This document shows positions 26,098 through 34,499 of a stretch of DNA of 64,000 nucleotides, in pieces. The DNA is from Thiobacillus sp. UBA3361 (GTDB lineage Bacteria > Pseudomonadota > Gammaproteobacteria > Burkholderiales > Thiobacillaceae). The translations under genes were made by a program, and so were the position numbers. The DNA is taken from assembly GCA_002360535.1 (NCBI GenBank), contig DEQR01000043.1, positions 77,946-141,945 on the forward strand, written 5' to 3'. Numbering within the stretch: the stretch's first letter is position 1; each line of letters begins with the position of its first letter. The notes under the pieces were generated by a model. It had not been told where the DNA came from. It did no database searches and worked only from the letters and a program-made list of their open reading frames with translations.

Positions 26098-26823
26098 TCA
26101 TGCCAGATGGCCCATGACGCGGAAGAATTCGGCCCCGGCCCAGATCGCCTGGACACCCAGGGCGATGACCAGCAGGGCGCCGGCGCGGCGCAGCCAGACC
26201 AGGGACTGGACCCCCAGCCCATGGGCCAGGGCGCCGGCCACGGCCATGGCCGGCACGGTGCCCAGGCCGAAGGCGAACAGCCAGGCCGCGCCCTGGGCGA
26301 TGGACGGGGCGGTCATGGCCTTCACCGCCAGGGAATAGACCAGGGCGCAGGGCATCAGGGCGTTGAGCAGGCCGGCCAGCAGGAATGGGACCTTGCCCCC
26401 CTCTCCCGCAAGCGGGAGAGGGGCGGGGGAGAGGGTCATGCGTGGCCACTTCATTGTCGAAATAACAGGGATCGTCACGGCATTTCCCCCTCCCCGGCCC
26501 GCCCCCGCTTGCGGGAGAGGGCGGAACAGCACCCACGCCCCAATCCCCGTCACCGCCAGTCCGGCCAGCACATACAGTACCCCCTGCCCCTGCCCTACCC
26601 CGCCGGTGAGCACCACCGCCTGGCCGACGCCCGCGGCCAGGGCGCCGATGGCGCTGTAGCCCAGCACCCGGCCCAGGTGATAGCCGGCATGGCCCCAGCC
26701 GCCGGCACAGCGGCCGCAGCCCAGGAACAGCCCGCCCACCAGGCCGCCGCACATGGCCCAGCAATGGCCGGCGCCGGCCAGGCCGGACAGGAAGGCCAGG
26801 CCCAGGGTGACCTCAGCGCCCAT
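26098..26823 (-). CDS. SafE/UreH-type membrane protein interrupted in frame by a repeat
   Basis: A 241-residue polytopic membrane protein of the sulfite exporter TauE/SafE (UreH-like transporter) group. The N-terminal LAGAGHCWAMCGG motif and the later LLNALMPCALVYSLAVKAMTA are typical, and homologous proteins occur beside copper-oxidase assembly genes. Residues 102-143 (RPLPQAG...PLPLAGEGG) are encoded by a palindromic repeat at 26395-26520 and are foreign to the family; they fall in the loop before LNALMPC. The frame remains open, so the protein may still fold. It overlaps the TlpA-like gene by 11 bases. Confidence 0.82.
   Translation of the reverse strand: MGAEVTLGLAFLSGLAGAGHCWAMCGGLVGGLFLGCGRCAGGWGHAGYHLGRVLGYSAIGALAAGVGQAVVLTGGVGQGQGVLYVLAGLAVTGIGAWVLFRPLPQAGAGRGGGNAVTIPVISTMKWPRMTLSPAPLPLAGEGGKVPFLLAGLLNALMPCALVYSLAVKAMTAPSIAQGAAWLFAFGLGTVPAMAVAGALAHGLGVQSLVWLRRAGALLVIALGVQAIWAGAEFFRVMGHLA
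26395..26520. repeat. 126-bp palindromic (MITE-like) element inside a coding sequence
   Basis: The element is bounded by inverted GC-rich ends of about 35 bp: the left end contains CTCTCCCGCAAGCGGGAGAG and the right end CCCCCGCTTGCGGGAGAGG. A unique, less GC-rich core (about 26437-26485) lies between. Its length is 42 codons and it leaves the surrounding frame open. It is related to the repeats at 20106 and 30236. Confidence 0.75.
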
Positions 26824-27316
26824 CCGGCGCCTCCAGCAGGGCCCGGGCCTGCGCCTCGAATACCGCCGGCGTGGCCTCGCCCAGGATCTTGCCGGCCAGG
26901 CGGCCCTGGCGGTCCACGAACCAGGTGATGGGCAGGGCCTTGACCCCGTAGCGGCGGGCGGTCTCCCCGTCCGGGTCGAGCAGCACCGGGTAGCCGATGC
27001 CCAGGGGCGCGACGAAGGCGGCGGCGGTGGCCCGGTCCTGGGCCACGTTCACCGCCAGCACCTCCAGGCCCTGGTCCTTCAGGCGCCGGTAGACCGGCTC
27101 CAGGTCGCGCATCTCCACCTCGCAATAGGGGCACCAGTCGGCCCAGAAGCGGATCGCCAGCACCTTGCCTTGCAGGGCTGCGGGTACGTCCAGGTGGCTG
27201 CCGGCCAGGGTCTCGGCCCGGAAGGCGGGGGCCGGGTCGCCGTTCTTCAGTACCACCTGAGGCGCGTCGCCGCAACCGGCCAAGACGAACGAAAGCAGGA
27301 GAATGAAAGCGCGCAT
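26813..27316 (-). CDS. TlpA/ResA-like lipoprotein thioredoxin
   Basis: A 167-residue predicted lipoprotein: lipobox VLAGC (Cys15) after a short signal, then a thioredoxin-like fold with the active site FWADWCPYCEVEM (Cys62, Cys65) and the cis-Pro region ALPITWFVD. TlpA-type proteins reduce periplasmic disulfides during cytochrome c or copper-site assembly. In this cluster it would keep the cysteines of the NosL-like proteins or of the target enzyme reduced. It ends 11 bases inside the SafE-type gene. Confidence 0.9.
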   Translation of the reverse strand: MRAFILLLSFVLAGCGDAPQVVLKNGDPAPAFRAETLAGSHLDVPAALQGKVLAIRFWADWCPYCEVEMRDLEPVYRRLKDQGLEVLAVNVAQDRATAAAFVAPLGIGYPVLLDPDGETARRYGVKALPITWFVDRQGRLAGKILGEATPAVFEAQARALLEAPDGR

Positions 27317-27317
27317 C

Positions 27318-28316
27318 TCAGCCTCCCATCAGAATCAGGTTGGACCGGCCCATGTACCACCCGGCCAGGCCGGCGAACAGGGCAAGGCCGGCCAGGGACC
27401 ACAGGGTCAGCCGCCGGGCCAGGGTCGGGGCAGCCTCGGCCAGGCTGGGGTGGCGGGCCTGGGGCGCGGCCAGGGCCACCCCCAGGCCGGCGGTGGCGGC
27501 CAGGAACAGGGGCGGATACAGCCACCAGCCGGCGTGGCCGTGTTCCGCCTGCAGCAGGCAGAAGGGGCAGTGGTGGCGGGGGTGCTCGTAGATGTAGAGG
27601 GACAGGAAGGCCACCACCCCGGCCAGGGCCACCGGGAAGCCGGCCAGGGCCAGCAACCCGTACAGCCGCCCGCCCCGGCGGCGCCAGAGGAAGTGCAGCC
27701 CGGCCAGGCCGGTCAGGGCCAGCATGCCCCAGAACAGGCCCATGGCCGTCGCCGGCGCCAGGGCCGCCAGGTCGCTGCTCACCCCGTCGCCCGAATCACC
27801 GAACAGGCTGCCGCAGCAGGAGGTGATCACGTCCGGCTTCAGGTTCAGGAAATAGGCCCAGGCCAGGCCCGCCTCGATCAGGGCCGCCGGCGCCAACGCC
27901 AGCAGCAGGGCGTACTTGCGCCGCACCAGGGGGTAGTCCCAGCCCTGGTTGTCCAGGTGGTTGAGGATCAGCCAGGCGGCGGCCAGGAAGAACACCGCCA
28001 GGCGGGCATACAGGTCCGGGAAGCCCCAGGGGTTCACGTTCAGGGTGCCCACCGCGCACATGGCGCCGCTGAACAGGGGCGCCATGCGCTCGGCGTTGTA
28101 AACGAACAGGGCCAGGGTGAAGGGTTGCAGCAGCAGCAGCAGACCGACCAGGGTGGCCACCAGGTAGGTGCGCCGCTCCAGGGCGATCTGGGCCGGGTGG
28201 CCGCTGGCCAGGTCCCAGCGCCGCAGCAGGCCCAGCGCAAACACGGCGGCGGCCAGCAGCAGGGCCGCCTGCAGGCTGGAGGCGAAGAGCAGGGCCAGGA
28301 CCGGCGGGCTAAGCAT
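27318..28316 (-). CDS. Polytopic membrane protein with CPFC motif
   Basis: A 332-residue protein with about eight hydrophobic helices and no family I can name with certainty. Notable features are SGAMCAVGTLNVNPWG, ITSCCGSLFGDSGDG, and HHCPFCLLQAEHG between helices, a Cys/His set that could bind copper or exchange disulfides, as vitamin-K-epoxide-reductase-like proteins do. It overlaps the ATPase gene by 8 bases and is followed after one base by the TlpA-like gene. It belongs to the proposed maturation cluster. Confidence 0.72.
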   Translation of the reverse strand: MLSPPVLALLFASSLQAALLLAAAVFALGLLRRWDLASGHPAQIALERRTYLVATLVGLLLLLQPFTLALFVYNAERMAPLFSGAMCAVGTLNVNPWGFPDLYARLAVFFLAAAWLILNHLDNQGWDYPLVRRKYALLLALAPAALIEAGLAWAYFLNLKPDVITSCCGSLFGDSGDGVSSDLAALAPATAMGLFWGMLALTGLAGLHFLWRRRGGRLYGLLALAGFPVALAGVVAFLSLYIYEHPRHHCPFCLLQAEHGHAGWWLYPPLFLAATAGLGVALAAPQARHPSLAEAAPTLARRLTLWSLAGLALFAGLAGWYMGRSNLILMGG

Positions 28317-28983
28317 CCGTCAGCCTGCCGTCATGCATGGCCAGCACCCGGTCGGCGATGCCCAGCTCGAACACCAGCGGGTCGTGGCTGGACAGGATCA
28401 CCGTCCGGCCCTGGTCGCGCAGGGTGGCCAGGATGCCCAGCACCTGGCGCGACAGTTCGCTGTCCAGGTTGGCGGTGGGCTCGTCGGCGATCACGACTTG
28501 CGGATCGTTGATCAGGGCCCGGGCGATGGCGGTGCGCTGGGCCTCGCCGCCGGACAGGGACTGGACCGGGTGATCCGCCCGCGCCCCCAGGCCCAGGAAG
28601 TCCAGCAACTCCAGAGCCCGCTGCCGGGCCTGGGCATGGGGCCGGCCCGTGGGCAGGGCCGGGACGAGCACGTTGTCGAGCACGCTCAGGCCGCGGATCA
28701 GGTTGAAGGACTGGAACACAAAGCCGATGTGGGCCCGGCGCAGTTCGGTCATGAAGCGTTCCGGCAGCCCGGACACGTCGCGCCCGTCCAGGCGCACCCG
28801 GCCGGCCGTGGGCCGGGCCAGCAGCCCGATGAGGGACAGCAGGGTGGTCTTGCCCGAGCCGCTGGGGCCGCGCAGGGCGGTGAGCCGGCCCGGCTCGAAA
28901 CCGAGGCTGACCTCGCGCACGGCGGCATATTCGTTGTGCCGGCCGGGGTTGAAGGTCTTGCTGACCGAGACCAGTTCGATCAT
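28309..28983 (-). CDS. ABC transporter ATP-binding protein (LolD/MacB type)
   Basis: A 224-residue ATPase with Walker A GPSGSGKTTL, signature LSGGEAQRTAIARA, and Walker B VVIADEPTANLD. The sequence is of the LolD/MacB/FtsE type that works with FtsX-like mechanotransmission permeases, which fits the permease gene 7 bases upstream. This class usually moves lipoproteins or substrates in the periplasm rather than importing solutes. Confidence 0.93.
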   Translation of the reverse strand: MIELVSVSKTFNPGRHNEYAAVREVSLGFEPGRLTALRGPSGSGKTTLLSLIGLLARPTAGRVRLDGRDVSGLPERFMTELRRAHIGFVFQSFNLIRGLSVLDNVLVPALPTGRPHAQARQRALELLDFLGLGARADHPVQSLSGGEAQRTAIARALINDPQVVIADEPTANLDSELSRQVLGILATLRDQGRTVILSSHDPLVFELGIADRVLAMHDGRLTDA

Positions 28984-28990
28984 GGCACGA

Positions 28991-30127
28991 TCATGCCCGC
29001 AGCACCTCGTCCGGGTCGCTGGTGGCCGCCCGCCACACCGGCACCAGAGTGGCGGCCACGTAGGGCAGCACGGTGAGGCAGAACAGGGTGGCCACCTGCA
29101 TCACGTCCACCCGGGGCGCGAGCCGGAATTGCGGGTAGAGTACCGACCAGCCCTGCAGCACCGGCCGGAACACCGCCGCGTCGAAGTGGAACACGTGCAC
29201 CCAGGCCAGCACATAGCCGAGCAGGAAGGCGAGCAGGGAGACGAGCAGCCCCTCCCAGAGCTTCATGGCCATGACGTCGCCGCTGTCCCAGCCCACCGCC
29301 TTGAGGATGCCGATCTCGCGCCGCTCCTCGGCGGACAGGCCGGCGGCCTTGTCCCAGGCCAGCAGGGCGAAAGCCATCAGGGCGACGACGGATACCGCCA
29401 GCAGCAGCCCCTGGCGCCAGTCGAAGACGCTGGCGTAGGTTCGGCGCATCTCCTCGCGCAGGATCACCCGGCTGTCGGGCAGCCGCTCCAGCACCTTTTG
29501 CGCCACCCGGCGCACCTCGGCCGGGTTGGTCACCGCCAGGGCCAGGTCGGTGTAGTGGCCGGCGGGGAAGTTGAACAGGGCGCGGAAGTCGGCCTCCGAC
29601 ACCAGCATCAGGTCGGCGGACACCAGTTCGCCGCCTTCATCCAGGATGCCGGCGATGCGGAAGGCCAGGGGCGTGCCGGCATAGGTGCGCAGGGACAGCA
29701 CGTCCCCCGCCGCCAGGCCTCGGGCCCGGGCCAGGGCGGCGCCCACTCGGGCGGTGCCCGGCGCCGGCGCATCCGTGGCCGGCACCAGCAGGGTGTAGTT
29801 GGCGCCGATGGCGGCATCAAAGTGGTAGCCCCAGAGGCGGCCTTCCACCCGGCTGACCCCGCGCAGGCCGGCCAGGGCGTCCAGGCGTTCGGCGGGCATC
29901 AGGTCGTGGCGGCCGGCGGTGAGGCGCTGCACCACCACCTCCGGCGCCCCGGCCAGCAGGTCCTCGGCTGTGGCACGCAGGGCCTCGCCCTGGAGCAGCA
30001 GCGAGGCCAGCAGGGCGACGATCAGGGTGTAGGCGGCCAGCAGGCCGGCGTTGCGGCCCTTGCGCCGGGCCAGGGCGGCGACGGTGTAGTCGAGCAGGCC
30101 GAGGTGGCGTTGGAGCCAGGGGATCAT
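28991..30127 (-). CDS. FtsX-like ABC permease (MacB/LolC type)
   Basis: A 378-residue permease with one N-terminal helix (NAGLLAAYTLIVALLASLLLQ, residues 25-45), a periplasmic MacB-like domain (about 50-250) and three C-terminal helices with the FtsX signature AEERREIGILKAVGWDSGDV. The start at 30127 overlaps the stop of the upstream small gene (ATGA). With the ATPase it forms a mechanotransmission-type ABC complex. The cargo is unknown; neighbours suggest metal-site assembly. Confidence 0.9.
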   Translation of the reverse strand: MIPWLQRHLGLLDYTVAALARRKGRNAGLLAAYTLIVALLASLLLQGEALRATAEDLLAGAPEVVVQRLTAGRHDLMPAERLDALAGLRGVSRVEGRLWGYHFDAAIGANYTLLVPATDAPAPGTARVGAALARARGLAAGDVLSLRTYAGTPLAFRIAGILDEGGELVSADLMLVSEADFRALFNFPAGHYTDLALAVTNPAEVRRVAQKVLERLPDSRVILREEMRRTYASVFDWRQGLLLAVSVVALMAFALLAWDKAAGLSAEERREIGILKAVGWDSGDVMAMKLWEGLLVSLLAFLLGYVLAWVHVFHFDAAVFRPVLQGWSVLYPQFRLAPRVDVMQVATLFCLTVLPYVAATLVPVWRAATSDPDEVLRA

Positions 30128-30579
30128 GGATGGGGCGTGCTCATGGACTGACCCCCACCCCAGCCCTCCGTGGGCCAAGGCCCATCCCTCGCTTCGCTCG
30201 GGACCGCCACTGGCGTAGCGTCCTGCGCCCTTCGGGCTGGTCCCGCTTGCGGGGGAGGGAAAATGACGCCCCCGCCCCGGCCCTCCCCCACTCGTGGGGG
30301 AGGGAGCAGGGAACCGGCGGGGAAATGCTCCAGGGCCATCGGGTGGTCCTGGAAGGCGGCGTGGCGGTCGGCCTGGCTGGGGTGGCGGGTGTAGCGGGCC
30401 TCGTTGAACAGGGCCAGGTCGGTGAGGCCCAGGCGCTGGACCAGGTCGATGGCTTCATATGGCTGGCTCCCGGCGTTCAAGCGCCAGCCGTCCAGCCAGG
30501 TGGCCAGGAAGACCAGCAGGGCGAGGCTCAGGAGTAGGACGGCCCGGGTGGAGCCGCGCGGGCGGTGGGGCGGGCGCAT
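30124..30579 (-). CDS. Small single-pass membrane protein with repeat-derived C-terminus
   Basis: A 151-residue protein. Residues 13-30 form one membrane helix, followed by a conserved-looking periplasmic segment (DLALFNEARYTRHPSQADRHAAFQDHP, cited here only as positions 53-79) ending at EHFPAGS. From about residue 91 on, the sequence is encoded by palindromic repeat DNA (LLPPPRVGEGRGGG... and PPPQAGPARRAQD), so the native C-terminus seems to have been replaced. It is the first gene of the NosL/ABC cluster and overlaps the permease by 4 bases. Function unknown. Confidence 0.7.
   Translation of the reverse strand: MRPPHRPRGSTRAVLLLSLALLVFLATWLDGWRLNAGSQPYEAIDLVQRLGLTDLALFNEARYTRHPSQADRHAAFQDHPMALEHFPAGSLLPPPRVGEGRGGGVIFPPPQAGPARRAQDATPVAVPSEARDGPWPTEGWGGGQSMSTPHP
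30160..30308. repeat. Palindromic repeat cluster at the 3' end of a gene
   Basis: GC-rich palindromes occur in tandem here. CCCTCCCCCA-ctcg-TGGGGGAGGG (about 30281-30304) is a perfect hairpin, and CCCGCTTGCGGGGGAGGG (about 30242-30259) matches the family seen at 20106 and 26395. Left of these is a second segment containing CCCTCGCTTCGCTCGGGA and GCGCCCTTCGGGCTGGTC. The entire tract is translated as the C-terminal tail of the small membrane protein. Confidence 0.65.
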
Positions 30580-30737
30580 CAGGGGTCGGGGGCGGTCAGG
30601 GGTCGGGCAATCATCGCGGGCCAGTATGCATTCCCGCGCCGGCGGCAGACCTCTGGCCGCGCCGGGCGCGCGGGACAGGCGATGGTATCCCGCCCGGCCG
30701 TGCGCGGGGGTGCGGCAAATGGTCGCACCGCTCCTGC

Positions 30738-33700
30738 TCAATCGAAGCCCAGGGTGTAGAACAGATCGACGGCGGTCTCGCGCCCAGTCTGGGCCTGCAC
30801 CGACCAGCGCTGGCTGAGGGTGTAGTTGAGCTTGACCAGGTTGCCCACCCCGGTCAGGCCCTGCTCGTAGGTCAGGTAGGCCTTGGAAGACAGGCGCTTG
30901 CCCAGGGCCAGGACGGTGTTCTCCAGTTCGCCGCCACCCCTCAGGCCCACCTCGTCCAGGCCGGTGCGCTGGGCGAGGCGGGCCTGCAGGCTGACCGACT
31001 CCCCCGCCGACAGGATGGCCGAGGCGGCCGTGGCCAGCAGGTTCAGGTCGACGCTGTTGGCGGTCTCGGTGCCCCGTCCCAGCACCAGCCAAGCGAGCTT
31101 CTCCGTGTCCGGCACCGCCGGCTCGGACACCAGCCTGGCCCGGGGCGCCAGGGCCGTGCCGGTCAGGGCCACCCCCGCCGCCACGTCCTGGTTGCGGCGC
31201 ATGGCCAGGATGTCCAGGCCCGGGTTGTCCAGGGGACCCTGGAAGTCCACCAGGCCGCGCTCGATGGTCAGGCGCTGGCCGTAGGCCGAGTAGCTGCCCC
31301 TGGCCACCCGCACCGTGCCGGTGACCCGGGGCTGGCCCCGGGGCGCGGCCTTCACCCTCAGGCCGCCGGCCAGCTGGGCGTCCAGGCCACGGCCCTGGAG
31401 GATGAAGCTGTCGCCCAGGTCCAGATTGAGGTCCAGGGCCAGGGTCAGGGGTGTCGCCCTGGCCGCCGCGTCGGTCCGCCCCAGCACCACCACGTCGTCG
31501 CTGCGGGTGGGGGCATCGGCCTTGGGCAGCACGATCAGGGCCCGGTCGGCCTTCAGCCGGCCTTCCAGACGGGCCTGGCGGCCCTCGATGGCCACCCGGC
31601 CGGCGCCGCTGACCACCAGTTGCCGGTCGGGCCGGCTCAGGGCCTGCAGCTGGTCCGCCTGCCAGGTCAGGTCGACGCCGGGCTGGGCGCCGCGCCAGGC
31701 GGCGCTGCCCCGGGCGGTGAGCTGGCCCTGGCCGGCGCGGGCGACGAAGCGGCTGAGCTGCAACTGGTCGTTTTCCAGATGGGCATGGACGCTGCCGTCG
31801 CGGAACTGCAGGCCCACGGCGGGCCAGTCCAGGCGCAGGTCCTCGCCGGCCAGGTCGCCGCTGACCCGGGGCTGGGCGACGCTGCCGCCCAGGTCCAGGC
31901 GGGCCGAGGCCGCGCCGGCCAGCACCAGGCTGCCGCTGCGGTCCAGGATGGGACCCAGCCAGGCCAGGGACGGCAGGCCGAACACCAGCTCGCCGCTCAG
32001 GGGTGCGTCGCCGGCCAGGCCCCAGGCGCCCTGCTGGCGGCTCAGGCGGCTGCCGGCCTGCACCCCCAGGGTGCCCAGGGTGGCGCCGGTGGCCTGCAGG
32101 TCGGCCTGCAGGCGGGCATCCCGGGCCGTCACCGCAAGCGTGAGGGCGTCCAGGCCCAGGGGCGTTTCCGGGTCGGTGAGCATCACCAGATCGCCGCGCT
32201 GGCGGGAGATGCGCACCATGCCGTTGGCCGTGTCGCCCAGGTTCAGGTCCCAGTCGCCCCGCAGCCGCAGGGTGCCGCGCCAGTCCCGGGGCAGCCGCCA
32301 GAGGTCGGCCAGGGTGGCGGCATGCAGGTCGCTGAAGGCGCCGCGACTGGCCAGTTGCCCGGGCCGCCAGTCCAGGCTCTGGAGGGTGATCCGGGCGCCG
32401 GCGTAGTCGAGGGCGGCATTGGCCACACGGGCCTGATCCCGGGCCAGGCTCAGCCCGGCCGGGGCGCGCAGCCGTAGGGCGTGGCGGCCCTGGTTGGCGA
32501 ACGCCAGCAAGCGGCCGCTCCAGCCCCCCTCCCCCCAGCCGCCGGCCAGCACGCCGCGGGCGTCGAGCAGGCCGCCCCTGGCGCTGAAGCTCAGCCGGAG
32601 CTCGGCCCGGCTGCCCTGGCCGCTCAGGCTGGCCGCTTCCAGGTCCAGGCCGTCGCCCTTGAGGCCGTCCAGCCTGGCATCGACCGCCAGCGGCCCGTCC
32701 AGGCCCTTGTCCAGGCGGCCGCTGGCCTCCAGGCTGGCCAGGGTCCAGCCGCCGGGCCAGGCCAGGCCCTGGCCCCGGGCCTGGAAGCGGACCTGGGGCT
32801 GGGCCAGGCTGCCCCCCAGTTCGCCGCTGCCGGCCAGGCTGCCCTGGAAGTCGGGGCTGATGCGCGCCAGCCGGGGGGCGTTTAGCCGCCAGGTCAGGCG
32901 GTCGCCCGGCCGGCCGAAGGCGCCCTCGAAGTCGAGCCGGTTTTCCGCCAGTTGCAGCCGCACCCGGCTGTCCGCCAGCCGGTCCGGGGCCAGCATCAGG
33001 CGGCCGTCGCCGGCCAGGGGCTGGCCCCGGAAGCGGCTGGGGGCGAGGCTGAAGCGCAGCTCGCCGCTGGCCTTCGGCGCCAGGCGGCCCCGGGCCCGCA
33101 GGTCGGCGTTCAGGTTGGCGGCGGGGAAGTCACCGAAGCGGGCCGGGTCGAAGCTTTGCAGCTTGCCGCTGAGCTCGAAGGCCTGGGGCCCGGCCAGGTC
33201 CAGGTGGCCGCTGGCGCTCAGGCTGCCGCCGGCGGCGGCCAGCCGGGCCGAGGCGATGCTCAGGCGCGCATCGGCATGCCGGGCATCCAGGTCCAGGGCA
33301 TAGCCGCCGTGGCTCAGGCGGGCCCGCAGATGCTGGTCGGCCTCGCCGGCGGACAGGTCCAGCCGGCCGGCCAGGCGCAGGCTGCGCAGCCGGCCGTGCA
33401 GGGCGCGGGGGTCCAGGTTGGCGGTGGTCAGGCTCAGGTCCAGGCGTTGCCCGGCGTAGCGCCCGTCGCCCCGCAGCTGGCCGCCCCGGCCCAGGTCCAG
33501 CAGCAGGTCGGACAGGTCCACCTCGGCATGTTCGTCGCGCATGCGGCCAGCGAAGGCGCCCGTCAGCCGGGCCAGGGGCAGCAGGTCCCGGTCCAGGCCG
33601 CCGGGCTGGCGGTTGTCCACCCGCGCCCGGCCCACCAGCCGGCCGCCGGTCTCCAGGGTGAAATCGGCCTGGACGGACAGGTCGGCCCGGGGCCAGTCCG

Positions 33701-34490
33701 CCTGCCAGTGGCGGGGGTTGATGCCGGCCGCCATCACCCGGGCGGACTCCAGGGGCAGGACGGCGAAGGGGGTGAGCACGGCCTGGGCCCGCAGGGCCAG
33801 CTGCCCGCCCGCGTCCGCCCTGGCCTCGGCCTGGATCACGATGCGCGCCAGTTCGCCGCTGGCGGTGGCCGTCAGCCGGTGCTTGCCCGGGCTGTCCAGC
33901 AGGGCCCGGGCCGCCAGGGCGTAGGGCCTGGCATCGGCCAGGTCCAATTGGCCGCCGAGCCGGCCCCAGGGGGTGTGGACCTGGCGCAGTTGGAGCCGGT
34001 AGCGGTCGGCGGGCTTGTCCAGGGCCAGGCGCAGGTCGTTCAGTTCGATGCGCCGGCCGGCCTGGATCAGGATCAGCCGGCCCGCCTCCAGCCGGGGCAG
34101 GGCCAGGCTGACGGGCAGCTTCAGGCTGTCGGGCAGGCGCAGGGGCTCGGGGTCGGGGCGGATTTCCTCCACCAGCACCTCGGCCGCCGTCAGCCGCGTC
34201 ACCGCCAGCCGCCGGTCCCAGAGGGCCCAAGGCCGCCAGTCCAGTTCCAGGCCGCGCACCACGATGCGGCGGAAGTCGTTTTCCAGGGTCAGCCGGTCGG
34301 CGCCGAGGGGGCCGAGCAGGCTGCCCCGGGGCGCCTGGATGACCAGCTGGCCGCCGCTGGCCCGCTCCGCCCAGCGGGCGGCCCAGCCCAGGGCGGTCTC
34401 GCCCTGCACCAGCCAGACCAGGCCGGCGGCCAGCAGGACCAGGGTGCCCAGGACATAGGCCAGCCAGCGGCGCGCACGCGGCAGGGTCAT
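30738..34490 (-). CDS. tamB: Translocation and assembly module protein TamB
   Basis: A 1250-residue protein with one N-terminal signal anchor (residues 9-28), a very long beta-rich body of repeating LxLxG-type strands (AsmA/YtfN-like), and a C-terminal DUF490/TamB domain near residues 900-1250 (GRGTETANSVDLNLL, QRTGLDEVGLRGGG, LGKRLSSKAYLTYEQGL). TamB bridges the inner and outer membrane and works with TamA in outer-membrane protein or phospholipid transport. The gene lies 9 bases downstream of tamA. Confidence 0.93.
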   Translation of the reverse strand: MTLPRARRWLAYVLGTLVLLAAGLVWLVQGETALGWAARWAERASGGQLVIQAPRGSLLGPLGADRLTLENDFRRIVVRGLELDWRPWALWDRRLAVTRLTAAEVLVEEIRPDPEPLRLPDSLKLPVSLALPRLEAGRLILIQAGRRIELNDLRLALDKPADRYRLQLRQVHTPWGRLGGQLDLADARPYALAARALLDSPGKHRLTATASGELARIVIQAEARADAGGQLALRAQAVLTPFAVLPLESARVMAAGINPRHWQADWPRADLSVQADFTLETGGRLVGRARVDNRQPGGLDRDLLPLARLTGAFAGRMRDEHAEVDLSDLLLDLGRGGQLRGDGRYAGQRLDLSLTTANLDPRALHGRLRSLRLAGRLDLSAGEADQHLRARLSHGGYALDLDARHADARLSIASARLAAAGGSLSASGHLDLAGPQAFELSGKLQSFDPARFGDFPAANLNADLRARGRLAPKASGELRFSLAPSRFRGQPLAGDGRLMLAPDRLADSRVRLQLAENRLDFEGAFGRPGDRLTWRLNAPRLARISPDFQGSLAGSGELGGSLAQPQVRFQARGQGLAWPGGWTLASLEASGRLDKGLDGPLAVDARLDGLKGDGLDLEAASLSGQGSRAELRLSFSARGGLLDARGVLAGGWGEGGWSGRLLAFANQGRHALRLRAPAGLSLARDQARVANAALDYAGARITLQSLDWRPGQLASRGAFSDLHAATLADLWRLPRDWRGTLRLRGDWDLNLGDTANGMVRISRQRGDLVMLTDPETPLGLDALTLAVTARDARLQADLQATGATLGTLGVQAGSRLSRQQGAWGLAGDAPLSGELVFGLPSLAWLGPILDRSGSLVLAGAASARLDLGGSVAQPRVSGDLAGEDLRLDWPAVGLQFRDGSVHAHLENDQLQLSRFVARAGQGQLTARGSAAWRGAQPGVDLTWQADQLQALSRPDRQLVVSGAGRVAIEGRQARLEGRLKADRALIVLPKADAPTRSDDVVVLGRTDAAARATPLTLALDLNLDLGDSFILQGRGLDAQLAGGLRVKAAPRGQPRVTGTVRVARGSYSAYGQRLTIERGLVDFQGPLDNPGLDILAMRRNQDVAAGVALTGTALAPRARLVSEPAVPDTEKLAWLVLGRGTETANSVDLNLLATAASAILSAGESVSLQARLAQRTGLDEVGLRGGGELENTVLALGKRLSSKAYLTYEQGLTGVGNLVKLNYTLSQRWSVQAQTGRETAVDLFYTLGFD

Positions 34491-34499
34491 GGTGCGTCC

